DNA of 64,000 bases from Fibrella forsythiae. GTDB taxonomy: Bacteria; Bacteroidota; Bacteroidia; Cytophagales; Spirosomataceae. Numbering within the stretch: position 1 is the stretch's first letter; every line of letters begins with the position of its first letter. A program made the position numbers and the translations under genes. The notes under the pieces were generated by a model. That model was not told where the DNA came from. It did not search any database and saw only the letters and a list, made by a program, of their open reading frames with translations. The DNA lies in the NCBI RefSeq assembly GCF_017353175.1, contig NZ_JAFMYW010000005.1, positions 434,001 to 498,000 on the forward strand, read 5' to 3'. Shown here in pieces: positions 44,177 to 54,672 of the stretch.

Positions 44177-44867
44177 CAGCAAATCTCCTTTGTTTGTTGT
44201 TGATGATGGAAGCGAACACAGGCCCGGCTGGCCGTGACAGCTCCCCGAAGGCACAAATCGATGCGTATTGTCTATTTGTGCCTGAGTCGTCAGAGCCTTT
44301 TTGACGGGTCAAAAAGGAGGGATAAGCGTCGTTACGGGTGGTTGGGCTAAGCTGACATTGTACATCAACCGACAACAAAGGAGCTTAATTGATTGAAACG
44401 GAAATAACGGCAACCAGACAACACATTCGGTTAAACCAAATGAACGGTTGTTTACTAATCAGATATGGTAGGAAATGACGGGTGTTGAAAATACGGCAAA
44501 TCAATACTGGGTACTGCTGAGGCCTCATACGGCTCTTCCGACATGGGTTCAAATACTAAGTCAGCGGTTAGAAAACGAGCACTGAGTGCGACGATAAACT
44601 TATCTTTCACACAGGGGAAAGGCTTCCCCACCCTGACGAATTAGAAGCACACAAATGGAGTTCTTTATAGCTACAGAATACATCTCAAAGCATTTCGCTT
44701 AGCTGCAACAGACCTTTACGAGGAACAGGAATTCAGTGGTTCATTGTTGTCGAGTGCCCTGATTTTGTGTGGTATACCGTTTAATAAAGACGAGAACACA
44801 GGTGAGATAATTGATGGATTGTTTCTTTAGTTTTAAGAACTCTCCACAACGTCCTAAATTTTTATTT
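44177..44867. other. Non-coding region with two adjacent hairpins (candidate oriT)
   Basis: Hairpin 1 has arms AGGCACAAAT (44,249-44,258) and ATTTGTGCCT (44,274-44,283), loop 15 nt. Hairpin 2 has arms CCTTTTTGAC (44,296-44,305) and GTCAAAAAGG (44,308-44,317), loop 2 nt. Both are perfect. MobF oriT sites have paired hairpins near the nick, and this is the best candidate in the island. The remainder shows nothing I recognise. Confidence 0.5.
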
Positions 44868-46678
44868 ATGCAGCCGATTGACCAGGCGGAGGCTTACCTT
44901 CAATCCGTCATCGGAAAATGGATCGGCTTAACAAGCCGTGAGGTTGATGAACTGCTTCGTAACGAGCAAAGCTCCACTGCCTTTAAGAAGGTAATGTTGA
45001 GTGCCGTTGGGTTATTTCTCACTCCCATTACGCTGGCTAGGGCATTGCCGGGATTTACTTGTGCCTATAACCGCTTCATGCGTCACCTTAGTATACCGTC
45101 GACTATTGCCAACTTAATGCCGATTAGCCGGTTCGCCATTTTTCTGGGGAGCCTTATGATTTGGGTAGCCCTCTTCATTTTGTTTATTCTTGTTATCCGA
45201 TTTGCGGCGATCCTGGGTATAGGTGGGCGGTTCCTGCTGATTTTCTCGGCTTCAACATCTTCTTCTCGCTCGTCGTGTTCGGGGCTTATCGGCGGTGGTG
45301 GATTGGGATTAACAATATGCTGATCGAAGGCAACAAGTTTGGCTCGGCGCGGTTTGCGCGGCCCAAAGAATTGAACGCCTACCGAACTGGACCGGGCTTG
45401 TATATCGGTGGCGAGTTTGTTTTCAAAGACAAAGGCCATAAGTTAACGGTGGCGGGTACTCGGGGCGGTAAAGGCACCAACCTCATCATCCCAAATTTGC
45501 TGGGCCTGGGCGGCTGTCAAGGCTCGTGGGTTGTGATTGACCCGAAAGGTGAGAACGCGGCCATTACGGTGCGTTATCAGCGCGAGAGCGGCCAAAATGT
45601 GGTCATCCTCAATCCGTAGGGGTTACTGGAAGAGAATGTTGGTGAGGCTACAAGTTATAATCCGCTCGACATCCTAGCGGATACCAGCAGCATTCATCTG
45701 GTCGATGATGCGCAGATGATCGCTGAAATGCTCGTCCCCGTTGAGCGCGGTGACAAGGACAAGTTCTTTACCGATACGGCCCGGTCGATTGTGACAGGCC
45801 TGATCATGCAGATTGTGACCACACAAGAGGCTGATGGTCGAATCCTCACCACCTTATGGCGGTGGGCAAGGCTTGCTGGTGACGATTGGGATGAATTAAT
45901 CGCGCGCATGCGGCTCAACAACGACCCCGTCAATGGCGAGATTGTGCGGAATGCTGGCAACGAGATCGTCAAACTGATGCAAGCGGGTGAAGAGACGTTT
46001 GGCAGTATACTGTCTTCTGTTTTACAGGCAACCGACTTCCTGAAAAGCCCCGCTTTACAACAATCATTACGCTCTGGCTACGACCCGACCAGCCTGTCTA
46101 ACGGCAATACGTCACTCTACATCATCATCCCCGCCGATAAATTACAAAGCCATGCGCGGTGGTTGCGTCTCATCGTGACAACGACACTTCGGGCGGTCGT
46201 GCGTAAGCTAAATAAGCGTGTCACTTTTTTGCTGGATGAATTTGCAGCTTTAGGTTATTTGCCTGAAATTGAGACGGCTTTGAGTACCTATGCCGAGTTT
46301 GAAGTGACGGTCTGGCCAATATTGCAATCGTTGATTCAGCTGAAAGGATTGTATGGGGAGAATTGGGAAACGTTTACGGCAAATACGGCGATCCGACAGT
46401 TTTTTACGATATATGACAACTTTACCGCGAATTATGTGAGTGCTGCGATTGGACAAACTTCACATGCAATTACAACGAAGGGGATGGTTGGCGGAGTACA
46501 GGATGCAAGTTCTAATCAAAGACCACTTGTAACGCCAGATGAAATAAGGCGTGGATCAGCGGAAAATATCTTTGCTTTTCTCGGCAGTAATCCACCGACG
46601 CTATTTGTAAAGCGGCCTTATTATCAAATGTTTGAGCTGAGAAATAAGGAGAATACGAATTCATATTATTCAATATGA
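44868..46678 (+). pseudogene. VirD4/TraG-type coupling protein, frameshift and stop
   Basis: This starts at ATG 44,868 (MQPIDQ) with two to three membrane helices in the N-terminal 110 residues. The frame shifts at about 45,235, continues to a TAG at 45,617-45,619 and then runs on in the same frame to 46,678. The rebuilt protein has AGTRGGKGTNLIIPN (Walker A), VVIDPKGENA, TFLLDEFAALGYLPEIETALS (Walker B) and a C-terminal AFLGSNPPTLFVKRPYY, all typical of VirD4. Two lesions make it inactive. It is a different type from the ATPase at 38.1 kb. Confidence 0.9.
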
Positions 46679-46841
46679 TTTAGAGAAGATACCATCACAG
46701 ATAAAACGCTAGACCTTATATTTTGCCACTATTTTTTAACTTACTAACACTGAAAATCGACTAGTAATAGGCTACTTTCTTAAGTACCGATCTGCTTTTG
46801 AATGTTATTGTTCTAAATTTTATCACCCATAAACATATAAA

Positions 46842-47858
46842 ATGGAAACTAAATTAAAGTCGGATAATTTAAATACTATAATTGGTTTCGTAATAGGATT
46901 GGTTGGTATAGGAATTTCAGTAATAACCGGTTACCTATCATATAAAGTAGCAAAAGAGGCAGAAAAGCCAATATATACAACCGTATTATTGAATTGTTTT
47001 ATATTGATTATTATAATAACAATTATTTTGCTTATTGGGTTGTTATTTTTTAGGTATTATATACTCCAAAAAAAACAATTTGTAAAATCATATAGAAAAT
47101 TTAATAATCAAAAAGTTCTTTCGAAAGCAGATTTAAAAGGAGTTGATGTTAAAAAACTCACAAATTACGACGAGATAAATTCTTTAAGTAGGATACAAAA
47201 TGAAAATGTAAGCTATGATTTTTGGCAATCATCTTGGTTTGGTGGTGAATGTGAAAATGTCCAAGTTGAAGATAAAGTTAATAGTACTGTAATTCGAGAA
47301 GCTAATGATAATGGTAACGGTGAACACTTTGCAGGAAAAGTGCCTGTTACATCAGTAATAGTTGATGGTAAGAATAAGCATGTATTAGATATCAAATATG
47401 AGCATTATTTGGGGGGCGCGTGGTATGCTGCAATTCATGGTGTTAAGGGCAGACCTAGTATGGCGGATTGGGAAGTAAATACGAAAGATATATTAAAATC
47501 TCAATATGTGACATTCTTTGCGAGAGCACCTCAAACTAAAGTACCTCCTACAGCAGACAAAAATAATATTAGCAGATGCCCATTGATTTATGTTAGATTT
47601 GAAGATAGTGGAAACAAAACATCTAATCTAGTCGTTGTTAAAGTTCCGACTGAATGGGAATACTTTGAAATTCCCTTGTATAAGTTCATCCACAAACCTG
47701 AATTATATTATGACTGGCAAATGTTTACCGAAGAAAAAGCTATCAATGAATTAGACCAATTTAGGCCTGACAAAGTGATGCAGATTATGTTCGGCAACAG
47801 CGAAAGAATGCCCAGTCAGGCAGGCTCTTTACAAATTCGAGATATTTCTTTAAAGTAG
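46842..47858 (+). CDS. AT-rich membrane protein with C-terminal beta domain
   Basis: The 338-residue protein has two membrane helices (about 11-33 and 47-70), a basic linker and a C-terminal domain of mostly strands (KHVLDIKYEHYLGGAWYAAI, PLIYVRFEDSGNKTSNLVVVKVP, AGSLQIRDISLK) like a galactose-binding or CBM fold. The family is not recognised. The glycosyltransferase gene begins 8 bp after its stop on the same strand, so the two probably act together at the cell surface; both are AT-rich cargo. Confidence 0.68.
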   Translation: METKLKSDNLNTIIGFVIGLVGIGISVITGYLSYKVAKEAEKPIYTTVLLNCFILIIIITIILLIGLLFFRYYILQKKQFVKSYRKFNNQKVLSKADLKGVDVKKLTNYDEINSLSRIQNENVSYDFWQSSWFGGECENVQVEDKVNSTVIREANDNGNGEHFAGKVPVTSVIVDGKNKHVLDIKYEHYLGGAWYAAIHGVKGRPSMADWEVNTKDILKSQYVTFFARAPQTKVPPTADKNNISRCPLIYVRFEDSGNKTSNLVVVKVPTEWEYFEIPLYKFIHKPELYYDWQMFTEEKAINELDQFRPDKVMQIMFGNSERMPSQAGSLQIRDISLK

Positions 47859-47865
47859 AATTATC

Positions 47866-48768
47866 ATGACCTTTATAAGTAATATTCAGTTTAAAGACAG
47901 CCAATATAGAAGGGTAATCAAACCTGACGCAAAAATCCGATATGATAATATAAGTGTAATTATCCCAGTAAAAAATAATCAGCGTGGTGTTGATAACTTA
48001 CTTGATTCGTATACTGCACTCATTAATGCGCAAACAATTCCGAAAGAAATAATTATTGTTGATAATAATTCTTCACCACCATTAAGGATTAGTGAAAGGC
48101 ATGAATACATAAACAATCTTATTATAAAAAAATGCCAAAGGCCAGGTCCAGCCGCAGCACGAAATGTAGGTATAGAACAAGCAAGTTCAAAATGGATTTT
48201 GTTTATAGATAGTGATTGTCAATTTACAGAGACAACACTAGCTGGATACTATAATCCTGCAGATCTTAATTGTATAGGATATGCAGGTAAAGTCAAGGCT
48301 TTGGGTAAAAGCATCTATTCTGAGTATTATGACGAACACGATATGTTGTACCCAAGAGAAAATCCGTTGGAAAGAGAAAAAAGACCACAATATTTAATCA
48401 CGGCTAATTGTTTAATATGGAAACCTGCTTTAGTAGAAGTAAAAGGATTTGATGAGAGAATTAAAATTGCTTCGGGCGAAGATGTTGAAATTAGTTATAA
48501 ACTGTCTGGAATTGGCCGCTTTGCGTACATGCCTGCTTCTATAGTATGTCATGACTATGGCGATACAATGTATTCTTTTCTGTCCAGGTTTTATAGATAC
48601 GGAAAAATAATAAGAAATCTAAAGAGGATAGGAGTTATAAAAAGTGCTAAACTAATATCTTTTGATCAAGAAAAGGTAAATAATTCCCCTATAGATTTTA
48701 TGCTAGAGATAATCAGAAATATAGCTAATATATGTGGTTATATACATTCAATATTTCGCCCTATTTAA
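47866..48768 (+). CDS. Family 2 glycosyltransferase
   Basis: The 300-residue protein has the GT2 opening ISVIIPVKNNQRGVDNLLDSY (about 28-48), the IIVDNNS nucleotide site, PGPAAARNVGIE (about 92-103) and the metal motif FIDSDCQF (about 115-122). Later comes EDVEISYKL (about 205), the acidic acceptor-side motif. It transfers a sugar from a nucleotide-sugar to an acceptor such as a surface polysaccharide. It is co-transcribed with the membrane protein upstream and is AT-rich, so it is acquired cargo. Confidence 0.9.
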   Translation: MTFISNIQFKDSQYRRVIKPDAKIRYDNISVIIPVKNNQRGVDNLLDSYTALINAQTIPKEIIIVDNNSSPPLRISERHEYINNLIIKKCQRPGPAAARNVGIEQASSKWILFIDSDCQFTETTLAGYYNPADLNCIGYAGKVKALGKSIYSEYYDEHDMLYPRENPLEREKRPQYLITANCLIWKPALVEVKGFDERIKIASGEDVEISYKLSGIGRFAYMPASIVCHDYGDTMYSFLSRFYRYGKIIRNLKRIGVIKSAKLISFDQEKVNNSPIDFMLEIIRNIANICGYIHSIFRPI

Positions 48769-48777
48769 TGTTTCTAA

Positions 48778-49050
48778 CTACGTTTCATTATATTTTAGTA
48801 TAGCATACTCGGAGATAATACGCTTGCTATCTGTATTAAATTTACTAAGCCAAGCTTTCCACAATGCTTTATATGTATCATCAGAAATATCTATATAGGC
48901 TTTCCAAACATAATCAATATTTTTGCTACTATTCCGAAGATAATGTACGTCATCATCAGAATAATCCCAAAAGAGTGCTGCAATACAATCAATTGAAAAT
49001 AGTATTTGATCATCTATATCTGACATAGCATATTTCTCTACATTTTTCAT
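48778..49050 (-). CDS. Small AT-rich protein of unknown function
   Basis: The 90-residue product is acidic and helical (DDQILFSIDCIAALFWDYSDDD, then DDTYKALWKAWLSKF). No family recognised. It faces the glycosyltransferase gene and ends 10 bp from its stop. The composition matches the neighbouring cargo and the frame is clean, but function is open. Confidence 0.5.
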   Translation of the reverse strand: MKNVEKYAMSDIDDQILFSIDCIAALFWDYSDDDVHYLRNSSKNIDYVWKAYIDISDDTYKALWKAWLSKFNTDSKRIISEYAILKYNET

Positions 49051-49299
49051 TTATCCTTAGCAAGTTTTGCATAAGCCGTTTCCCCTTAGATCAGCTTGAA
49101 GGAATTTCAAGGATACGCCATTGAAGTGTAGCCTTGAGTTAATCGGTATGTTAGAAGCTATCCGACAGGCCCGGTTAGCTGTAACAATCGTTTCCTCCTG
49201 AAGCTATATTGCTTATTGCTTTGCTTAATCTATCAGCCCCTCTTTACGCCTAACTGTCAGATGAGTTTTTGCACTCGAATCAAAGGAGAACCTTGTACA

Positions 49300-49410
49300 A
49301 ATATAGGAATTGATTTCTCCAAGGCAAGCCTTGATGTGCGCGTGTTGCCATACGGACAGCTTAGACAGTTTCTCCATGATTCGGCAGGAGTTGCCGAGCT
49401 TGTCAAGCTA
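49300..49410 (+). pseudogene. IS110-type transposase N-terminal fragment
   Basis: NIGIDFSKASLDVRVLPYGQ is followed by RQFLHDSAGVAELVKL. This is the RuvC-like N-terminus of IS110 transposases, with the first catalytic Asp in GIDFSK. The frame stops at 49,422, right after the fragment, and nothing of the middle or C-terminal part is seen. It is a remnant of an element that once landed just before the second relaxase gene. Confidence 0.75.
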
Positions 49411-49561
49411 ACTATAGTTTAGGGAAGATGTCTGACAGGTATTGTTAGGGGCGTAGACCATTTATAAGCTTCATCTGCTCTCATGTTATTCTTCCCTAAT
49501 CACTCTTAACATATGAGCCTACTGACCGCCTTTTGCTGATTCCTGCTGTATAAAATCATGC

Positions 49562-52323
49562 ATGATACGCATGGTTCAAAGCAGTTCAGCCGGTCAAGCG
49601 AGAGAGTACTTTAACTCCTCTCTGCGTCGATCCGACTACTATTTAAACGGACAAGAACGTCCTGGCAATTTGTGTGGGCGCGTTGCTGAGCGACTGGGTA
49701 TCGCAGGCCCTGTTACCAAAAATACGTTTCAGGCTTTATGTGAGCATATCAACCCAGTAAGCGGTCAGTCGCTCACTCCACGCAAGACAGAAAACCGGAC
49801 GGTTGGGTACGATATTAATTTTCACTGCCCGAACAGCCTGTCGATCTTGCATGTGCTTTCTCAAGACGATCACATCCTGGATGCGTTTCAAGCTAGCGTT
49901 CAGGAAACGATGCAGGCTATTGAGGAGGATGCGCAAACACGCGTTAGAAAACAGGGAAAAGATGAAGACCGACTGACCGGTGAATTGATTTGGACGGATT
50001 TTATTCATCAAACTGCACGGCCTGTGGATGGCATTGTGCCAGACCCTCATCTACACGCCCATTGCTTCGTGTTCAACGTGACCTGGGATGCTGTTGAGAA
50101 TGAATTCAAGGCTGGACAGTTTCGCGACATCAAACGCGATATGCCGTATTATCAGGCTCGGTTTCACAAAATTCTGTCGGATAAGCTGATTACGCTAGGC
50201 TATCGTATTCGACGCACACCAACCGCCTTTGAAATCGAGGGCGTACCTGAGCGCATTGTTGATCTGTTTTCAAAGCGCACTAATGAAATTGGACGGATAG
50301 CCAGAGAACTTGGTGTTACCGATCCTGCCCAACTTGATCAGTTGGGAGCGCGGACCCGTGCCAAGAAGCAAAAAGGGTTGACGATGACTCAACTGAAAGA
50401 GGCCTGGCGCAAACATATTCATAGTCTATGTATGAATGATAGGGGCGAAGGTGATCAGCTTATCCGTCATGCGCCGTATCAGGAGCCGCCTTACCTCATC
50501 CCTCATGCTTGTGTTAGTCATGCCACCAGTCTGCGCTTTGAGCGGGCTTCCGTTATGCAGGACCGGCGCATCTTGGAAACAGCATACCGGAACAGTATAG
50601 GCAATGCGACGGTGAATATCGATCAGATCACGCATAATTTTGAAGCGGATCAGCGCATTCTTAAAATCAAGGATGGGGCAAAAACACTCTGTACGACCAA
50701 GGAGGTATTGGCTGAAGAACAGCAAATGGTTACCCTTGCCCGACACGGTCAGGGCACATTATTGCCACTCTAATCCGTTCCGCCAGCCATTGCGTTAGAA
50801 GGCGAACAGCGCGAGGCTGTGGCCCATGTGCTGACGACCGCCAACCGTGTGTCAATTATCCGGGGACGGGCGGGGACTGGCAAGACAACCTTGATGCAAG
50901 AGGCTATCCGGCAGATAGAACAAACAGGCCGTACCGTAACGATTGTGGCACCCACTGCACAAGCAGCACGAGGCGTGTTACGGGATGAAGGCTTTACTGA
51001 GGCTGAGACGGTCGCACACTTGTTAGCCTCGCCTGCCCTGCAAGCAGCACTCGCCAATAATGGCGTATTATGGGTTGATGAGGCTGGGCTGTTGAATAAT
51101 GCAGACATGATAACTCTCCTTCAACTGGTCATCAAGCACAATGCCCGAATAATTCCGAGCGGTGATACGCAGCAACATGCAAGTGTTGTGCGTGGTGATG
51201 CATTACGCATCCTCAATACGGTTGCTGGCATTAAATCCGCTGAGGTGAGCCGGATTTTCCGACAACGCAATCCGGCTTATCGTAAAGCGGTTCAAGCCCT
51301 CTCTGAAGGTAAAGCCAAAAAGGCGTTTGCTACCTTGAAGGATCTAGGCGCGATTAAGGCCATTGATCCAAGCAACCCGTTTGCGGAATTGGCAAATGAC
51401 TATGTCACGACACTGAAACGTGGAAGAACGGCTCTGGTGATTTCTCCAACACATCAGGAGGGTGAACGGGTGACACAAGTGATACGTGAGAAACTGCGCG
51501 ATGCAGGGCGAATTGATAAAACGGAGTCACCTGCTCTCCAACTGGTCAACCGAAACCTGACACAAGCTGAAAAAAGCGACGCCCGTAATTACCAATCAGG
51601 CCAGATTATTCAGTTCAACCAGAACGTAACTAGTATCAAACGGGGTGAACGGTATTCGGTAAAAGCTGTTGAACAAGGACAGGTTAAGATAGCAGATAGT
51701 CAAGGACAAATAAATACCCTGCCGCTTGACGAAATGGCCAAGTTCGATGTGTACCAGCCGCATGAGATTAAATTGTCAAAAGGTGACAGCATTCGTATCA
51801 CTCGCAATGGGTTTGATATGGCAAAACGCCGATTGAACAACGGCCAGTTGTTAGAGGTGGTAGGCGTTGAGTCAAACGGAACGATCCGTCTAAAAAACAC
51901 CATCAGCAGAGTCAGCTATACGCTGACAGTTACGGACATCTTGCTTATGCGCATTGCATTAGCTCGCATGCCGCACAAGGCAAAACCGTCGATGAGGTGT
52001 TTATTGCGCAACCGGCCAGCACCTTTGCCGCTACGAGTTTAAATCAGTTTTATGTATCAGTATCACGGGCGCAGGATCTGATGCATATCTACACAGACGA
52101 CACCGAGGGATTAATGGCACAAGCGGCGGATGTAGGCGACCGGCTATCAGCCTTAGAGCTATTGAAGCGTAAACGCTCTGCTAGACGTACCACCGAACGC
52201 CTCATACGCAACGCACCGCTAACAGCGAGCCAAACAAAAGCCGGTGTAAAGCCTGTGCTTGCATCTGTTGAAAACCCGATTCAACGAAAGCGGTCAGCGC
52301 ATGTGTCCCGTCCAGCAATTTAA
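49562..52323 (+). pseudogene. Second MobF relaxase-helicase, broken
   Basis: The gene parallels the intact relaxase at 40.6 kb over its full length. The relaxase domain has tandem Tyr (SDYYLNGQ) and DPHLHAHCFVFN, and the helicase has Walker A GRAGTGKTTLMQEA and Walker B VLWVDEAGLLN. The frame is cut by TAA at 50,771-50,773 and, after re-reading in the same frame, shifts at about 51,925, before SHAAQGKTVDEVFIAQPAST. The relaxase domain alone (403 residues) could still be made. It lacks the KDRDxEP tail of the intact copy. Confidence 0.92.
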
Positions 52324-52705
52324 GGCAAATTTTGACCAGCCCGCACAAGACGGGCTTCCAACAACTCCGCAAGATATCGCTTCACTGGTTGGGGTGCAAT
52401 TGCACGACGCTGACAGTATTGTCCGCAATATCTGTTTCGCATGGGAAGACGGACGCAAGGCGTTTTTTAATTATGCCTACCTAATAGCAGCAGAGTTTGA
52501 ATCAGATACAAATCAGAATACAATTAAGCTCAGTTTTTCTTCCCACACCATTAGTATGTCAGGATATTGTCTGGAAATTCTGTTCTTTTCACTGCTCAAT
52601 AATATGCCTAAATTGATAACCGTTATTAGTAAGCGTTATACGTATACTGAAGATTTAATTTATCCTGTTGTGGTTGAAATAGCTATTTCGAAAGAAAACT
52701 TATAG
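52301..52705 (+). CDS. Small protein overlapping the relaxase gene, module 2
   Basis: Started at ATG 52,301, this 134-residue protein is a paralogue of the gene at 43,308 (NICFAWEDGRKAFFNYAYLIAAEFE, IKLSFSSHTISMSGYCLEILF). It overlaps the broken relaxase frame by 23 bp, and the overlap position matches that of module 1. The frame is intact although the relaxase is broken. No family recognised. Confidence 0.75.
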   Translation: MCPVQQFKANFDQPAQDGLPTTPQDIASLVGVQLHDADSIVRNICFAWEDGRKAFFNYAYLIAAEFESDTNQNTIKLSFSSHTISMSGYCLEILFFSLLNNMPKLITVISKRYTYTEDLIYPVVVEIAISKENL

Positions 52706-52835
52706 GTACTTATGAGCCTCCTTACATTACAAACTAGCGATTGTAACTTGATGCTGTCATCCAATAATAATGCTAATATCTCGACTACACACATTAGTTT
52801 GTATAAGTTAATTTAAAGCGATTATTAGAAAAGGG

Positions 52836-53705
52836 CTATGTTGATTTCTCTAGTGCTTCATGCCCATTTTCTATATGCAGCAATGCTTTCTCAATTAGGG
52901 GAATCTGTTGCGATGCCTCTTTGTCTTTTCGAGTCAATTCATTTTGAAACACAAAATAATAATATATAAAATGCGAGAACGGCAGTATGATATTAATTAA
53001 AATAAAAAGTGGTCTACGGAATTCATTTGTATCTACAATCCTTGTGCAGAATGAATATAGATCAAGATTATGGTTTTTGATGTGAAATTTTAAAATAAAA
53101 TGAATTATCGTTATAGTTACCAAACCTAAAATGTATGTATAAAGGATATCACGGTAAGTTAAGTCTCTTTTTCTTTTCCTAGGCCAAAAGAAGTACCACA
53201 ACACCTCCAACCCAAGCAATAAATCCAAAAAAAATAAAGTTAAATGCTTATGTGTCGATTCACTAGCAGAAAGAATCAAAACCGAGATGCAAAATAGAGC
53301 CAACAAAAAACTAGCAAAAGGGAATTTTTGATTCACTTTTACTTTAGCGTTTGATTTACTTTCATCTACCCCATCTCTCCATATATTAATTAAAAGACTT
53401 ACATCCGTAGTTTGATGCAACAATAACTCACATTGGCCCAATATAGAAGGATCATTAAATGACTTTTTTATAGTCAGTAGCGATTCTTTTAATTTAGTAA
53501 CTCTTAATTCAGTAGGAGCAATTAAGTTATTCAACCTGTCAAAAGGCCTAATAAGGTAGCTATCAACAATATCTGCGAATGACTTATTTCCGTTATTTTC
53601 TGACTGGACTACTTTAGAAACATTGTCTGGATGTGATAAAACAGCATAAGTAAAATTAAATGCAGAAAATAACTCAAACACTGAGTTACATCGATCAATA
53701 TCCAT
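52836..53705 (-). CDS. Four-TM membrane protein with soluble N-terminal half
   Basis: The 289-residue protein has a soluble N-terminal part of about 125 residues (helical, NVSKVVQSENNGNKS), four membrane helices (about 126-147, 152-172, 181-205, 230-253) and a charged, helical C-terminal tail (RKDKEASQQIPLIEKAL). No family recognised. It follows the 53,762-54,343 gene by 56 bp on the same strand, and both are AT-rich (about 2/3). The pair has the sensor-plus-membrane-effector look of defence systems, which is inference. Confidence 0.7.
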   Translation of the reverse strand: MDIDRCNSVFELFSAFNFTYAVLSHPDNVSKVVQSENNGNKSFADIVDSYLIRPFDRLNNLIAPTELRVTKLKESLLTIKKSFNDPSILGQCELLLHQTTDVSLLINIWRDGVDESKSNAKVKVNQKFPFASFLLALFCISVLILSASESTHKHLTLFFLDLLLGLEVLWYFFWPRKRKRDLTYRDILYTYILGLVTITIIHFILKFHIKNHNLDLYSFCTRIVDTNEFRRPLFILINIILPFSHFIYYYFVFQNELTRKDKEASQQIPLIEKALLHIENGHEALEKST

Positions 53706-53761
53706 AATAACAAAATATTTATATTAAAAGTGTGGGATAGCAATGTATTAAAAGGCAAAAA

Positions 53762-54343
53762 CTAAACCAATGTCAGTAAGCTTTCAGAACGTAACTTTAG
53801 TGGCTTAGCTGTTAAAAACGATTGCTTGAATTTTTCAAGTAGTTCTTCACAAGTGTCTGGATCATTAAAGCAAAATTTACCGAGAAATTTTTCTGTATCA
53901 TATTCAAGACGATACATGCTTTCGTCTCCTACAGTGTAGTGAACTTCATTGTTATCAATAATAGGCTTTTCAGTAGTTAATCTTACATCAATATTGTCTC
54001 TATAAGTTTTACTTGCAGAGTATTGTTTTAGAATATTAATAATATTATTATCGCCATCTTTATTTAAGTCGTAGTTATTTAAAATTACTGATATTTTTCC
54101 TTTGTTTAGTAAAAAATGCTTAAGGGATTTCTCGAATTTTTTTGTGCTATCATCACAAATATCTCTATGGAAATTACCCACAAACATGTTTATTGTTTTT
54201 GATTGCAGTAGTATATTTTCAAGTACAATTATAGCATTGTCACTCCCGTTATTAAACAGAGTCATTCCACTACGTGCAATGGCCATCTCTCTTATTGCAT
54301 CACTATAAGTAACAGTTTTATGGGTGTATGTTTCAGCTGGCAT
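53762..54343 (-). CDS. PLD-like-fold protein of unknown function
   Basis: The 193-residue protein has NNGSDNAIIVLENILLQSKTINMFVGNFH, then FEKSLKHFLLNKGKISVILNNYDLNKDG. A C-terminal stretch MYRLEYDTEKFLGKFCFNDPDTCEELLEKF resembles phospholipase-D-like folds that have lost the HKD motif. I see no HxKxxxxD, so catalysis is not claimed. It is first in a two-gene, AT-rich, minus-strand unit with a four-TM protein. The combination suggests a sensor or regulator with a membrane effector. Confidence 0.6.
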   Translation of the reverse strand: MPAETYTHKTVTYSDAIREMAIARSGMTLFNNGSDNAIIVLENILLQSKTINMFVGNFHRDICDDSTKKFEKSLKHFLLNKGKISVILNNYDLNKDGDNNIINILKQYSASKTYRDNIDVRLTTEKPIIDNNEVHYTVGDESMYRLEYDTEKFLGKFCFNDPDTCEELLEKFKQSFLTAKPLKLRSESLLTLV

Positions 54344-54672
54344 AGATATACTTGTGTGTTTTAATTGCTTAATTCATTAATGGATGTCAAATTGTAGCCT
54401 CTTTTGAAGATGTATTCAAGGTAACCGAAGAAACGACATTTAGCTTATTTAACTCTCGAATGGTTACTTTCCGGTTTATCTTCTAGTTGTGCTCGCAAAC
54501 GCAAACTTACTCTCGTGTTAGTGAATTTACAGCGATTTTCGCGTTCCCATCTTTGCTTGATGTGTTTTGGGTATGAAAATTGCTCCAAAATTGGGCATAT
54601 ATGCATCAAGACTGTTTGTGTTGCATTTTGCCATAAATATGTACTATTTGTACAAGCAATCAAAATTAAATT
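54344..54672. other. Gene-free AT-rich region
   Basis: 329 bp between the cargo pair and ardC. It should hold the promoter of the pair. A 72-residue ORF (54,445-54,663) lacks any family likeness, and I do not support it. Confidence 0.4.

Noticed and set aside
54445-54663. 72-residue ORF upstream of the PLD-like gene
   Set aside because: No family likeness, no ribosome-binding site, and it covers the expected promoter region.
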